A DNA stretch of 64,000 nucleotides from Peribacillus saganii (GCF_003429095.1 NZ_QVTE01000015.1:99965-163964); one strand, 5' to 3'. Positions 18,490-27,822 are shown, numbered from the stretch's first letter. The notes: generated by a model not told the origin, from the letters alone. Numbers and translations are program-made.

Positions 18490-18508
18490 GGGGGGATTTC
18501 TTCCCCCC
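18490..18508 (-). other. Intercistronic GC hairpin
   Basis: GGGGGG (18490-18495) pairs with CCCCCC (18503-18508) across a short loop, between hyuB and the MFS gene. No U-run follows on the minus strand, so it looks like a processing or stability stem, or an attenuating terminator, rather than a simple terminator. Confidence 0.45.
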
Positions 18509-18535
18509 TTCTTCACGACTTATATAGAATACATC

Positions 18536-20311
18536 TTAACTATTCAATACTTTCGAACCTTCCCTTAGTTGCTTAGTTGCTTTTTCGTCAATTGTTAAAT
18601 CATCACGAATAACGACTTTGTATATTTCCTCAGCTTTTTCTTTAGAAGTAAAGTCATCCAGGACATCTTCCAGGACGTCTTGAGGATCTCTTTCATGCGG
18701 GTTTCCATAACCGCCGGCACAAGGAGTTCGAATTTCCAGAACATCACCTTTCCGGATTTTAAAATTTGTAAGTTTAGCATGTAGGTTTTGTTCAGCATCA
18801 GTATTAGGATTCAATGTCATAGATCCGGTTAAGCCGTCCTGTCCTCCATAAACACCTCGTGGCGGATCTGTATGTCTATCACCTTCACCTGTGAACAAGC
18901 TATCTGTTATGAACTCCCACGTTCTAACAATGCCAATTCCCCCACGCCATTTTCCTGCTGAAGCACCCTCTTCCCGGAGCTCATATCTGTTACATCTCAT
19001 CGGAAGTCTCATTTCCAATTCTTCAATGGGGTTATTTCTAGTGTTTGCCACAAGATTATCGACACTATCTAACCCATCTTTTCCGTAGCGTCCTCCATAG
19101 GAACCTTCATTTACTTCGATATACACCCAATAATCTCCAGAGTCTTCTTTTATACCGGCATATGAATTAAAGTGAACATGAGCTGCATTACCGGCAGTAG
19201 TCTTATCCGGCAGGACCTCAGAGAGAGCTAAATTTATTTGATCTGCCAGCCGCTGAACTTGATTAATACGAGCTGTACAGGCTGCAGGAGCTTTTGGATT
19301 CCACATGCTTCCAAGCGGTGCTTCCACTTTTATAGGTTTAAATATCCCGCTGTTTTGTGGAATAAATACTTCTGAAACTGCTTCATCCAGCAAAATGGCG
19401 CGTACAATTGTATAAGTTGCCGGTAGTGTCGAACCTGAGAAAGGAACATTATAAGCGGTTTCGACTTGATCCGAACTTCCCGTTAGGTCAACGATTAAAT
19501 CACTTCCATTAATTTTCACACTTGTTTCAATCCGTAACCGTTCCCCGTAATTTCTGCCATCATCATCGAGCCATCCTGTAGGGGCTTTATACTCACCATC
19601 TGGAATCTTTGAAATTTCTTTTCTGATCATTTCTTCCGAATAATCCATCCACCGTTTTTGAGCGGCCAATACAGTTTGTAAACCATACCGTTCAATCAGC
19701 TCGAGGTACCGTCTTTTACCTAATTTGGCGGATGCAATCATGGCTTCGACGTCACCTTTATTTTCCTTTGGTGTCCGTACATTTTCAAAAATATGCCGCC
19801 AGATTTCCTCGTTTTTTTCGCCTTTGTTATATAATTTAATAGCATTATAGTGCTTTCCTTCTGCATAAACATCGACCACATCGACCATTAAACCTGGAGA
19901 CATACCGCCAGCATCAAGGACATGTCCGGTATTAGCCGCAAATGCCACAAGCTCACCGTCATAAAAAATAGGGATAATAATAGCCAGATCTGGAGTATGT
20001 GATGCTCCATAATAAGGGTTATTGTGGAGAATGATATCTCCATCGTTGATATTATCGCCTAAAAAGTGGCGGACCCCATCAATATATCCTGGCAGAGATC
20101 CGATATGCATAGGGGTAGAATCACTTTCACATATTTCATTTCCATCAACATCAAACAATCCGGCACCGAGATCCTCGGACTCACGAATAATACTGGAATA
20201 AGCCATCCGGTAGAGTACTAGCGCCATTTCTTTGGCGATTGAATTAAACGAACCTGCAATAACCCCAAGTGTAACCGGATCAATATTTTCATATGCATTT
20301 TTATCAGTCAT
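18536..20311 (-). CDS. Hydantoinase B/oxoprolinase family protein
   Basis: 591-residue partner subunit of ATP-dependent lactam/hydantoin hydrolases (N-methylhydantoinase, 5-oxoprolinase, caprolactamase type). Family blocks: N-terminal DPVTLGVIAGSFNSIAKEMA, then LYRMAYSSIIRESEDLGAGLFD, DIILHNNPYYGASHTPD, and a C-terminal GGIGIVRTWEF with PCAGGYGNPHERDP. The ATG at 20311 follows AAAGGAG. It starts 76 bp after hyuA in the same operon, so it should form the heteromeric enzyme with HyuA. Substrate not determined. Confidence 0.92.
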   Translation of the reverse strand: MTDKNAYENIDPVTLGVIAGSFNSIAKEMALVLYRMAYSSIIRESEDLGAGLFDVDGNEICESDSTPMHIGSLPGYIDGVRHFLGDNINDGDIILHNNPYYGASHTPDLAIIIPIFYDGELVAFAANTGHVLDAGGMSPGLMVDVVDVYAEGKHYNAIKLYNKGEKNEEIWRHIFENVRTPKENKGDVEAMIASAKLGKRRYLELIERYGLQTVLAAQKRWMDYSEEMIRKEISKIPDGEYKAPTGWLDDDGRNYGERLRIETSVKINGSDLIVDLTGSSDQVETAYNVPFSGSTLPATYTIVRAILLDEAVSEVFIPQNSGIFKPIKVEAPLGSMWNPKAPAACTARINQVQRLADQINLALSEVLPDKTTAGNAAHVHFNSYAGIKEDSGDYWVYIEVNEGSYGGRYGKDGLDSVDNLVANTRNNPIEELEMRLPMRCNRYELREEGASAGKWRGGIGIVRTWEFITDSLFTGEGDRHTDPPRGVYGGQDGLTGSMTLNPNTDAEQNLHAKLTNFKIRKGDVLEIRTPCAGGYGNPHERDPQDVLEDVLDDFTSKEKAEEIYKVVIRDDLTIDEKATKQLREGSKVLNS

Positions 20312-20387
20312 GTAAATCTCCTTTCTTTTTTAAAAGTGTTGTAGTGTGGTTCATCTCAAATTTAAAATTTTGGATTGGTAATCTTTT

Positions 20388-22514
20388 TTATTTAGTTATC
20401 GATGCTATTAAATCTTTCGAATTTTTTACAGAAAGTGCTTCGGTCATATCGATCACAATGTTTCCGTATTCGTCAAAGGAAGCTGTACAGTCTGGAGGCA
20501 GAAGTGTTGTGCTATCCTTCTGCTGAATAACGGCAGGTCCTAAAATATTGGTTCCGACAGGTATATCTTCACGATTGATAAACCTGGTATCCTGTTTTTG
20601 AAGCTTATCCTGAACCCAGAAATAAACTGGATATGATGGATAGCTGCTTACAGAAAAATTAGGTTTTCCTTGATCCACAAATGATTGTTCTTTATCGGAT
20701 TGAACAAGACCGATCCCAATAACACGAACATTAATGGCAACCACTTCCTGATCAGGGAATTGACTTGCATATTCACGCTCATGCACTTGATGAAAACGTT
20801 CGATTACTTCCTTTACCCACGCTTCATTGATTTCACCTTTTGGTGCATCAACCCGCAGCTCATATCCCTGCCCTGCATAGCGGCAATCACATACTCGCTG
20901 CAGCACGATTTGTTCATCTGAAAGCCCGTCCTCTTTTAACGTTTTCAAAGAATCCTGCTCAAGCTTTTCAATAACATCACGTATCGAAGAGATATCAGGA
21001 TTTGTCAGGCTTCCCCATAGCGTATGAACCTTTTCATAAGCTATATCAGTGGATAAAAGTCCCGCTGCAGCCGTTATTCCCGGGTATGGAGGAACAACAA
21101 CATTTGGTATATTTAATTCCATAGCGATATCACAGGCAAATAAAGGACCAGCACCGCCAGCTGCAACCAATGTAAAGTCCCGAGGATCATACCCTTTCCG
21201 GACACTATTCATTTCGATTGCGTTGACCATGTTATGTGTCATGATCTTTAGCGCCCCTGCTGCAGCTTCCAAAGCTGTCATATTTAGCTTCGAGGCAATA
21301 TGTTCATCAAATGCTTTTTCCGATAACTCCGGCTTAATTTGCATGGAACCTGCTAAACGGCTTTCTGGATGAATACGCCCAAGTAGTACATTCGCGTCTG
21401 TAGAAGTTGGAACTGTGCCCCCGCGATTGTAACAGGCTGGACCAGGATCAGCTCCTGCACTTTGAGGCCCTACCCGGAAAATACCACCTTCATCGACATA
21501 GGCAATGGACCCGCCACCTGCCCCAATTGTATCGATGTCGACCATTGGAACCATGGCATTATATTGGCCAATGCGAGTATCCAATAAATGGCGCATCCTC
21601 ATTTCCCCATTAGGAGCTACACCGATATCTGCCGATGTTCCGCCAATATCAAGCGTAATGATATTATCAAAGTTCGCATTTTTGGCTGCCTTAATTCCGC
21701 CAATCAATCCTGCAACAGGTCCAGACAGCAGCAGGCTTATAGGCTTTTCAGCGGCTACTTGGGCAGTAGCAATACCGCCATTTGACTGCATCAAATTAAT
21801 ACTCGTCTTGATGCCCATCTTTTTTAATACATCTTCTAAGCGATTAATATAGCGGCTTGTTTTAGGTCCGATAAATGCATTCAAAGCGACCGTGCTAAAG
21901 CGCTCATACTCTCGGTATTGAGGCAGGATTTCGTTACTGATGGAAAGGTAGGCCTCCGGAAACTCTTCTTGAATAATTTCTTTTACGCGGTTTTCATGTT
22001 GGGGGTTTTTAAATGAATATAAAAAGCAGACTGCTATGGCACTAACGTTTGCTTCTTTCAATTTACGCACTTGCTGGCGTGTTGCTTCTTCATCTAATGG
22101 GGTAAGTATTTCACCGGCTGCCGAAATTCTTTCAGGCACAACCAAACGATTGCGGCGTCTTACAAGCGGATACTTCTGCCAAGGCAGATCTTGATACAAG
22201 GAAAAATTAAAAGGCCGTTTATGACGTGCAATGTGCAATATATCTCTAAAGCCCTCAGTCGTAATCAATCCAACTTCTGCACCGTTATGTTCCAATACAA
22301 TATTTGTTGCAACAGTGGTACCATGGAAAAACTGATCAATTTCAAAGGGTTTGATACCTGCCATTTCACAGATTTCAGTCACACCATTAATTACTGCTTC
22401 TGACGGATCTGAAGGTGTTGAAGGCACCTTATGTATCCAAGACTGATCGCTTTCCTCATTTAATAAAATTAAATCAGTAAATGTTCCTCCAACATCGACA
22501 CCTAAACGTATCAT
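20388..22514 (-). CDS. Hydantoinase A/oxoprolinase family protein
   Basis: 708-residue ATP-binding subunit of the hydantoinase/oxoprolinase complex. The N-terminus IRLGVDVGGTFTDLILL is the ASKHA-fold phosphate loop. Further family signatures are FFHGTTVATNIVLEHNGAEV, LSGPVAGLIGGIKAA, DIGGTSADIGV and GAGGGSIAYVDEGG. Full length. The ATG follows AAGGAGG. It is the first gene of the operon; a sigma-54 promoter lies 48-65 bp upstream. It couples ATP cleavage to opening of a cyclic amide ring together with HyuB. Confidence 0.92.
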   Translation of the reverse strand: MIRLGVDVGGTFTDLILLNEESDQSWIHKVPSTPSDPSEAVINGVTEICEMAGIKPFEIDQFFHGTTVATNIVLEHNGAEVGLITTEGFRDILHIARHKRPFNFSLYQDLPWQKYPLVRRRNRLVVPERISAAGEILTPLDEEATRQQVRKLKEANVSAIAVCFLYSFKNPQHENRVKEIIQEEFPEAYLSISNEILPQYREYERFSTVALNAFIGPKTSRYINRLEDVLKKMGIKTSINLMQSNGGIATAQVAAEKPISLLLSGPVAGLIGGIKAAKNANFDNIITLDIGGTSADIGVAPNGEMRMRHLLDTRIGQYNAMVPMVDIDTIGAGGGSIAYVDEGGIFRVGPQSAGADPGPACYNRGGTVPTSTDANVLLGRIHPESRLAGSMQIKPELSEKAFDEHIASKLNMTALEAAAGALKIMTHNMVNAIEMNSVRKGYDPRDFTLVAAGGAGPLFACDIAMELNIPNVVVPPYPGITAAAGLLSTDIAYEKVHTLWGSLTNPDISSIRDVIEKLEQDSLKTLKEDGLSDEQIVLQRVCDCRYAGQGYELRVDAPKGEINEAWVKEVIERFHQVHEREYASQFPDQEVVAINVRVIGIGLVQSDKEQSFVDQGKPNFSVSSYPSYPVYFWVQDKLQKQDTRFINREDIPVGTNILGPAVIQQKDSTTLLPPDCTASFDEYGNIVIDMTEALSVKNSKDLIASITK

Positions 22515-22561
22515 TTTATTCCTCCTTCACTCTTTGTTTTTTAAACTCACATTTTTATATA

Positions 22562-22579
22562 ATGCAATTCATGTGCCAA
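22562..22579 (-). promoter_or_regulatory. Sigma-54 (-24/-12) promoter for hyuA
   Basis: On the minus strand TTGGCAC-N5-TTGCAT: the -24 GG and -12 GC elements match the SigL/RpoN consensus (TGGCAC-N5-TTGCW) with exact spacing. It lies about 48 bp before the hyuA ATG. Confidence 0.85.
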
Positions 22580-22636
22580 ATCTGAGGATGTTTCTATTTC
22601 TGCAAGAAATTTACTGAGATATCTTTGCTGTATTAG

Positions 22637-22674
22637 TTGTTAGCGCTATATTTTTTCTTTTTAACTACTAACAA
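22637..22674. promoter_or_regulatory. Putative upstream activating site (inverted repeat)
   Basis: TTGTTAG (22637-22643) and CTAACAA (22668-22674) face each other 58-95 bp upstream of the -24 element. A further TTGTTAG lies at 22726-22732 just before the activator gene. Position and symmetry suit a RocR-like enhancer and autoregulation. Inferred. Confidence 0.5.
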
Positions 22675-22760
22675 TAGTATCTAAGAGTTGCTATTTTAGG
22701 TATTTAATTATTACAATAATCATAATTGTTAGTCAATTTGGAATAAAAGGGGCGAAATGA

Positions 22761-24485
22761 ATGTCTTCTATACCAAGTTTAACAGATACTGCACTTAAGG
22801 AAGCAACCAGTTCAACCGGTATTTCCTATCAGTTCTATAATGCTGGTAAAGATCCTATCATTGACTCAATCGACGATGAAATTCGTGAATGGTATGAAAA
22901 TCAAAAGGAAGAAATTAATGATTATTTATACTATGTCTATGAAACAAAAAATTTTTGGCAAGGTATAATCGTTCATAGGAAAAATATTGATATGCAAGTA
23001 ACCGTTAGAATGATTCCTATTTTTCTTAAGCAAAATTTCGAAGGTCTATTCGTTATCTATTCCAAGTCAGAAAATATCGTTTCTGAAGAATATAAGGATA
23101 TGGCAACAGACTTAAAGGTATTATTTGATTCTTCCTATGATGTACTTTTTGTTTCAGATGCGAATGGTAATGCTTTAAGGGTAAGTTCCGCATGTGAACG
23201 ATTATGGGGAAAAAGCAAAGAAGACTTTTTAAGGCAAAATGTTTATGAATTAGAAAACGAGAAAGTCTTTTATCCTTCCATAACAAGGATGGTTCTTCAG
23301 GAAAAACGAAAGATATCGGCCATTCAAAAAACTTCAACAGGAAAGACACTCCTAGTAGTTGGAACTCCCGTTAAAGATAAGAATGGAAATGTTGTTCGAG
23401 TTGTGAATGCCTCCAGAGATATAACAGAAATCAATAAATTACAAGAAGAGTTAATAGCGGCCCGTGCCATTGCTGAAAGGTATCAAAAGGAACTGGAAGA
23501 AGTAAAAAGAGACTATTCAAGTCCGAAAAAGCTTATTTTTTCAAGTAAGACCATGGAAAGAATAGCTGAACAGACGAAAATGGTTGCAAGATATAATAGC
23601 TCGGTTCTCATTACAGGCGAATCCGGTGTTGGTAAAGAGATTATTGCTTCCATGATTCATGAATTCAGTAATCGTTCGGAGCAGCCATTTATCAAAATCA
23701 ATTGCGGTGCTCTCCCTGAAAGTTTATTAGAGTCTGAGCTGTTCGGTTATGTAAAGGGTACCTTCACAGGGGCTGATAAAGATGGCAAAAAGGGCTTATT
23801 TCTCGCTGCAAACAAGGGAACGATACTTTTAGATGAAATTACGGAAATGCCTCTCTCTCTTCAGGTAAAGCTGCTGCGTGTATTACAAGAATCAGAGATA
23901 CGCCCAATTGGCAGTGTGAATTCTAAAAAGATCAACGTTCGAATTATTGCTTCTACTAATCGAAATATTGAAACCCTGATAAAAGAAGGAAATTTTCGGG
24001 AGGATTTATACTATCGGTTAAAAGTCATTCCTATTGAAATCCCCCCTCTTCGTGATAGAAAAGAAGACATTCCACTATTGGTAGAATACTTTACACAGGA
24101 ATTTAATAAAGAATACAAAGTCCGGAAAAAAGTTTCTAAGGAAGCTATACACATAATACGGAAAGAGCCCTGGAAAGGGAATATCCGCGAGTTAAAAAAC
24201 TTTGTTGAACGCTTGCTTATTATGTCAAAGAATGATGAAGTTGAAAAACAGGATGTTATGGAGATACTAACCGATGATTCACAAGAACAGCTGCCAATCA
24301 ATATTTACTTTGATGACCAGATCAACCTGTATGAAACATTAGAATCAGTGGAATGCGAAATTCTAAAACGGGCTGCAATGAAATATACTACCACAACAGA
24401 AATAGCTGCAGCTCTAAGTGTCAATCAATCAACCATCAGTAAAAAGCTAAGAAAGTATAATATCCAATATAGAAATCAAAAATAG
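22761..24485 (+). CDS. Sigma-54-dependent activator, PAS/AAA+/Fis HTH
   Basis: 574-residue RocR/PrdR-like enhancer-binding protein. An N-terminal sensory region (1-110) precedes a PAS domain (about 115-235, YDVLFVSDANGNALRVS). The AAA+ domain spans about 255-490: Walker A GESGVGKE (about 286), sigma-54 contact loop GTFTGA (about 332, not the usual GAFTGA), Walker B TILLDEI (about 355). A Fis-type HTH, TEIAAALSVNQSTISKKLRK, closes the protein. The ATG follows AAAGGGG. It is divergent from the hyu operon, whose sigma-54 promoter it presumably activates on sensing the substrate. Confidence 0.92.
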   Translation: MSSIPSLTDTALKEATSSTGISYQFYNAGKDPIIDSIDDEIREWYENQKEEINDYLYYVYETKNFWQGIIVHRKNIDMQVTVRMIPIFLKQNFEGLFVIYSKSENIVSEEYKDMATDLKVLFDSSYDVLFVSDANGNALRVSSACERLWGKSKEDFLRQNVYELENEKVFYPSITRMVLQEKRKISAIQKTSTGKTLLVVGTPVKDKNGNVVRVVNASRDITEINKLQEELIAARAIAERYQKELEEVKRDYSSPKKLIFSSKTMERIAEQTKMVARYNSSVLITGESGVGKEIIASMIHEFSNRSEQPFIKINCGALPESLLESELFGYVKGTFTGADKDGKKGLFLAANKGTILLDEITEMPLSLQVKLLRVLQESEIRPIGSVNSKKINVRIIASTNRNIETLIKEGNFREDLYYRLKVIPIEIPPLRDRKEDIPLLVEYFTQEFNKEYKVRKKVSKEAIHIIRKEPWKGNIRELKNFVERLLIMSKNDEVEKQDVMEILTDDSQEQLPINIYFDDQINLYETLESVECEILKRAAMKYTTTTEIAAALSVNQSTISKKLRKYNIQYRNQK

Positions 24486-24534
24486 GCTATTTTGAATCCC
24501 GTAATGACTAGAGCTGTGATCCGGTAACGTAACG

Positions 24535-24571
24535 AGGTGGATGGAAGGGTCTATTCCTTTCTTATCCACCT
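24535..24571 (+). terminator. Possible terminator of the activator gene
   Basis: AGGTGGAT (24535-24542) pairs with ATCCACCT (24564-24571), with an inner GGAAGG/CCTTTC stem. The trailing T-run is weak. Confidence 0.45.
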
Positions 24572-24742
24572 GAATGGTTTATTCTGTTCTTGTTCTCTTA
24601 ATTGCAGATTCCATTTCATATTTCTCGAAAGAACCTCCACTTTGGACCAGCACAAAAAGAAGAGCCGCCAGATGACAGCTCCAATCTATAACTCTCGTGA
24701 TTTAATTTAAAACATATATACAACTAACCAATGTTTGTGTAA

Positions 24743-25584
24743 TTACAAATTTTCCAAGTTTTTTACTTTGTTCGGATTATAAGTTTGCAGCCACTTTTCT
24801 GCCTGGATAATCATCCAGCTGCCAAATTTATTTAAAAACTCTACTATTTCTTCAGGGTTATCTGTTGGATCAATAGCATATTGAAGTGCTTGCCTCATTT
24901 CATGTTCTTTCTCTGGAAAATACTTAGCGAATAATGTATAGGCGGGATACAAGTCCCTTGTATAAAGATTTTCCTCCACGATTACAAGAGCAAGTCCTGC
25001 TCTGACCAAAATTTTCATTATCCAAACACAACAATCTTTTATATCTTCACCGTCTTCATTGTCTGCAAGATCTTCCTTTGCTCAATTTGGTTTCTCAGGT
25101 GTATTAAATGCTCATTACCAATTGTTTTATCAGCTCTAAAGCCAGGAATCTGCGATATGAGGTCCTCTCCATGTACGCACACACTTTGGGTTTTAATGAT
25201 AAATGGAATAATTGAAAATGCAGCAGTTTCAATAATATCTTTTATCTGATAGAAACTGAATTCCACACCCTTTACAGCACTGAACTTATTGTTTATTTCT
25301 CGTTCTGCTTTATCCGCCCATTTCAAGTCAATATCTTTAGGTTTTTTATTGGTAATGGCTATGGTATCTAAGTCTGAAACACCTTTTATACCTAATCCGC
25401 GAGGTACCGAACCCCTAATATAAATACTATGCAAATCTAATCCTAAATGAGTTTGATACATCTCTACTACTTCTTCAATTATCATAAGAAAATCAGATTC
25501 GACTTTCGTTAAACTGGCATCATTCAGTATATATGCATTTTTATCTGATTCACAAAAACGGCCAATGTTTTTAATATGTGTCAT
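24743..25584 (-). pseudogene. Nucleotidyltransferase-domain protein, frameshifted
   Basis: The 5' frame (25584 to 25039) encodes a nucleotidyltransferase fold with the IRGSVPRGLGIKGVSDLDT motif (GS...DxD metal-binding site) and ends at a premature TAA. The 3' frame (from about 25079 down to 24743) continues the same protein: DLADNEDGEDIKDCCVWIMK, then an all-helical C-terminal domain. Joining them needs one extra base in the AAA run at 25077-25079. The start at 25584 has AAGGGGG upstream. Aminoglycoside or other small-molecule adenylyltransferase families are plausible. One-base deletion or sequencing error. Confidence 0.8.
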
Positions 25585-25803
25585 TGGTTTCCCCCTTTAA
25601 CTTAAAATCTTATAATCGGTTTATATACTCTTCCCTTGAATAGTTTAAAATGCTGTTTTTTTTAAAGGTATAAATTTCTTTACCTACAGAAACTTCTGGC
25701 AGCTAATCATAAACCTAGGACCTGTCGGTGATCCCCTTCGGTATGTCGCTGTGAAGTTCTTTTCTTTCAGCCATCTTGTCTACCGCATTAAAAAAATGGC
25801 CTT

Positions 25804-25920
25804 TTAATATTTTATATAATCCATATTAACTTCAAGAACTAATGTTTTCTTGCAATACTTTAATGTTAAAATATACCCGTTTTTCTTCGCTGCATCACAG
25901 GCTTGCTGCCAGAATGGCAT
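25804..25920 (-). CDS. Possible 38-aa protein
   Basis: Frame beginning MPFWQQACDAAKKNGYILTL with AAGGGG about 9 bases upstream of the ATG. Its codons and helix-strand pattern look protein-like, but it may be a fragment of a larger domain. Not recognised. It sits in a 900-bp stretch that otherwise contains only gene remnants. Confidence 0.3.
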   Translation of the reverse strand: MPFWQQACDAAKKNGYILTLKYCKKTLVLEVNMDYIKY

Positions 25921-26040
25921 GATAAAGATTTCCCCTTTTTCCCATACCCTTTCCCCCTTTTCTGTATGGTAATTGTAAGGTAAAAAAGCTGACCATCACA
26001 GATTTTTGTTGAAATTTTACTGGATGTCTATTTGTAAGGC

Positions 26041-26247
26041 GTCGGCTCCTGAGAGGTTAGCAAAGTCGGCTCATTCACATTTCTTATCCCGCTTATTGCA
26101 ATCCTATTTAGTTCCATTTTGCTAAAAGAAGATATTACGCTAAACTTATTAGTTGCTCTAATCTTAATAGTAGTAAGTATTTTGTTTGTTAACATTAAAC
26201 TAAAAACACAGACTGTATCTGACTCAGTTTATAATAATGAAGATTAA
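26041..26247 (+). pseudogene. EamA/DMT transporter 3' remnant
   Basis: Encodes the last ~68 residues of a DMT permease: VGS, in-frame TGA at 26050-26052, then EVSKVGSFTFLIPLIAILF onward to TAA 26245-26247. It aligns without gaps to the C-terminus of the intact EamA protein at 33003-33911 (there VGSGEASKVGS...), sharing most residues. The 5' two thirds are missing. It is a decayed paralogous copy from duplication or recombination. Confidence 0.85.
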
Positions 26248-26432
26248 AAGATTATATATGATTTATCATCGTAATCGGGTTAGCTGTATCGTCATTCTCA
26301 CAGTTTAAGAGCGATAATGCCAACCTTTACTGAACCATTTATTAATTTTGCAAGCTAACAAAATAGTGTAATAGTTTGATGAAAGAAGATTGATACCAAT
26401 ATCTGGTACAAGATAAAGACTTCCCCCACATC

Positions 26433-26479
26433 AAAAAAACGACCGATAATTCAATTTTGAATTTTCGAGTCGTTTTTTT
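26433..26479 (-). terminator. Terminator of the nuclease gene
   Basis: AAAAAACGAC (26434-26443) pairs with GTCGTTTTTT (26469-26478), with an inner ATTCAA/TTGAAT stem. It ends 44 bp past the nuclease stop; A/T symmetry allows action in both directions. Confidence 0.75.
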
Positions 26480-26522
26480 ATGTTTATAAGAAAACTTTAA
26501 ATTGGATTCAGCTGCCCTTTCT

Positions 26523-27575
26523 TTATCTTTCACAGGCAAAATTGTCTTTGTCCCGGTCCATTTTGGACTGATACGCTGCATGGCTAGCTGGCACACCATC
26601 CGGATAAACTTCTCTTAATTCGGTACAGTTTTGGAAGAATTCCGGTGTTGGTTCAGGCTTTGGAGCTGGAGCCGGTGTTGGTTCAGGCTTTGGAGATGGA
26701 GCCGGTTTGGTTTCAGGCGTTGGAGCTGGCACCTGGGTTGGTTTAGCTGCTGGAACCGCAACTGCTTTTGGCTCTTCATTATAATGGAAACCATGATCAT
26801 GATCCACATGTGCATAGCCAGGGATACTCCAGACTCCAATCTTTTTGCTTCTTGCTTTCTCCTGGGCTGCATGGAATTGATCCAGCATCGTTAAATCATT
26901 ATATAGGTAAGCTGTAGCAGCCAAGCCTTCCTCAAGGACCATTTCCTGATAGGTTTTATCCCCCACCCATACATAAGCCAGAACACGGCCGTATTTGTCT
27001 GTTTTCTCTTTTCCGACCTGAATTCCTACGGTTTTATTTTTAAGAGTTTCTGTGGCAAATTGTGACGCTTCCGGTCCAAATTTCTCAACAGGCTTATTTG
27101 GATGCTTGGTTTCCGGTGTATCGATCAATAACATACGGATTTCTTTTTGCTCCCCATCCATCATGACTTCAATGGTATCACCATCTATTACGCGAACCAC
27201 TTTTGCCGGGACTCCGTGTGATACTTGTGAAACGGGGGCAGCAGTTTGTGTTTGCGCTGGTGTTTCCGTGTTAGCTTTCTCATCATTAGCTGGGGCGGAT
27301 TCCGTTCCTTCAGATACAGATTTTTCATCCTTTTTCTCTTCTTTTTCAGCTTCTTCAGCCTTCTCTTTTATTTCTTCTTTTGTTTCATCGGCCACCTGAT
27401 CCTCTGGAGGATTCTTAACCCCATCCACCGTGGCCATCACTACAAAAACAATAAAGGACGCAACTGCGATTAAAAAGTCACGTTTTGCTTTTTTCCGTTT
27501 GAACAATGAAATGATACCTTTCACTAAAAATACAAGAAACAATAAAAAACCGATGATCCCTAAAAACATAAACAT
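26523..27575 (-). CDS. Thermonuclease family protein with excalibur domain
   Basis: 350 residues. An N-terminal membrane segment (FLGIIGFLLFLVFLVKGI) and a second hydrophobic stretch anchor it outside the cell. An acidic linker leads to a staphylococcal-nuclease-like domain (about 130-270): VRVIDGDTIEVMM, IRMLLIDTPETKHP, EKFGPEASQFA and KYGRVLAYVWV supply the Asp, Arg, Glu and Arg of the active site. A Pro-rich spacer (PAPTPETKPAPSPKPEP) and a C-terminal excalibur calcium-binding domain (DRDKDNFACER) follow. ATG 27575 has GGAG upstream; a GTG at 27623 lacks a site. Extracellular DNA/RNA degradation is likely. Confidence 0.9.
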   Translation of the reverse strand: MFMFLGIIGFLLFLVFLVKGIISLFKRKKAKRDFLIAVASFIVFVVMATVDGVKNPPEDQVADETKEEIKEKAEEAEKEEKKDEKSVSEGTESAPANDEKANTETPAQTQTAAPVSQVSHGVPAKVVRVIDGDTIEVMMDGEQKEIRMLLIDTPETKHPNKPVEKFGPEASQFATETLKNKTVGIQVGKEKTDKYGRVLAYVWVGDKTYQEMVLEEGLAATAYLYNDLTMLDQFHAAQEKARSKKIGVWSIPGYAHVDHDHGFHYNEEPKAVAVPAAKPTQVPAPTPETKPAPSPKPEPTPAPAPKPEPTPEFFQNCTELREVYPDGVPASHAAYQSKMDRDKDNFACER

Positions 27576-27761
27576 TCTTTTTTTCTCCAATCCCTTATTT
27601 CTTACAGGCTGATTAATTGCCACAAATAAGTTATCATTAGCCTATTAAATTGGTTATTTCTTTAACAACAAAACTATGTAGCCAATTAAAGAGTGTAACA
27701 AAAAATTAAATCGAAATCCCTGGAAGTTTATGGGAGAAATTTGTTTTTCAATATATTGTAG

Positions 27762-27810
27762 ATAACAAAAATGCCAGGAATCATCCCTTTTCGGGAACGT
27801 TCCTGGCATT
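27762..27810 (-). terminator. Terminator of the M28 peptidase gene
   Basis: AATGCCAGGAA (27770-27780) pairs with TTCCTGGCATT (27800-27810). On the minus strand TTTTTGTTATC follows. Confidence 0.85.
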
Positions 27811-27822
27811 GCTTTACCATAT

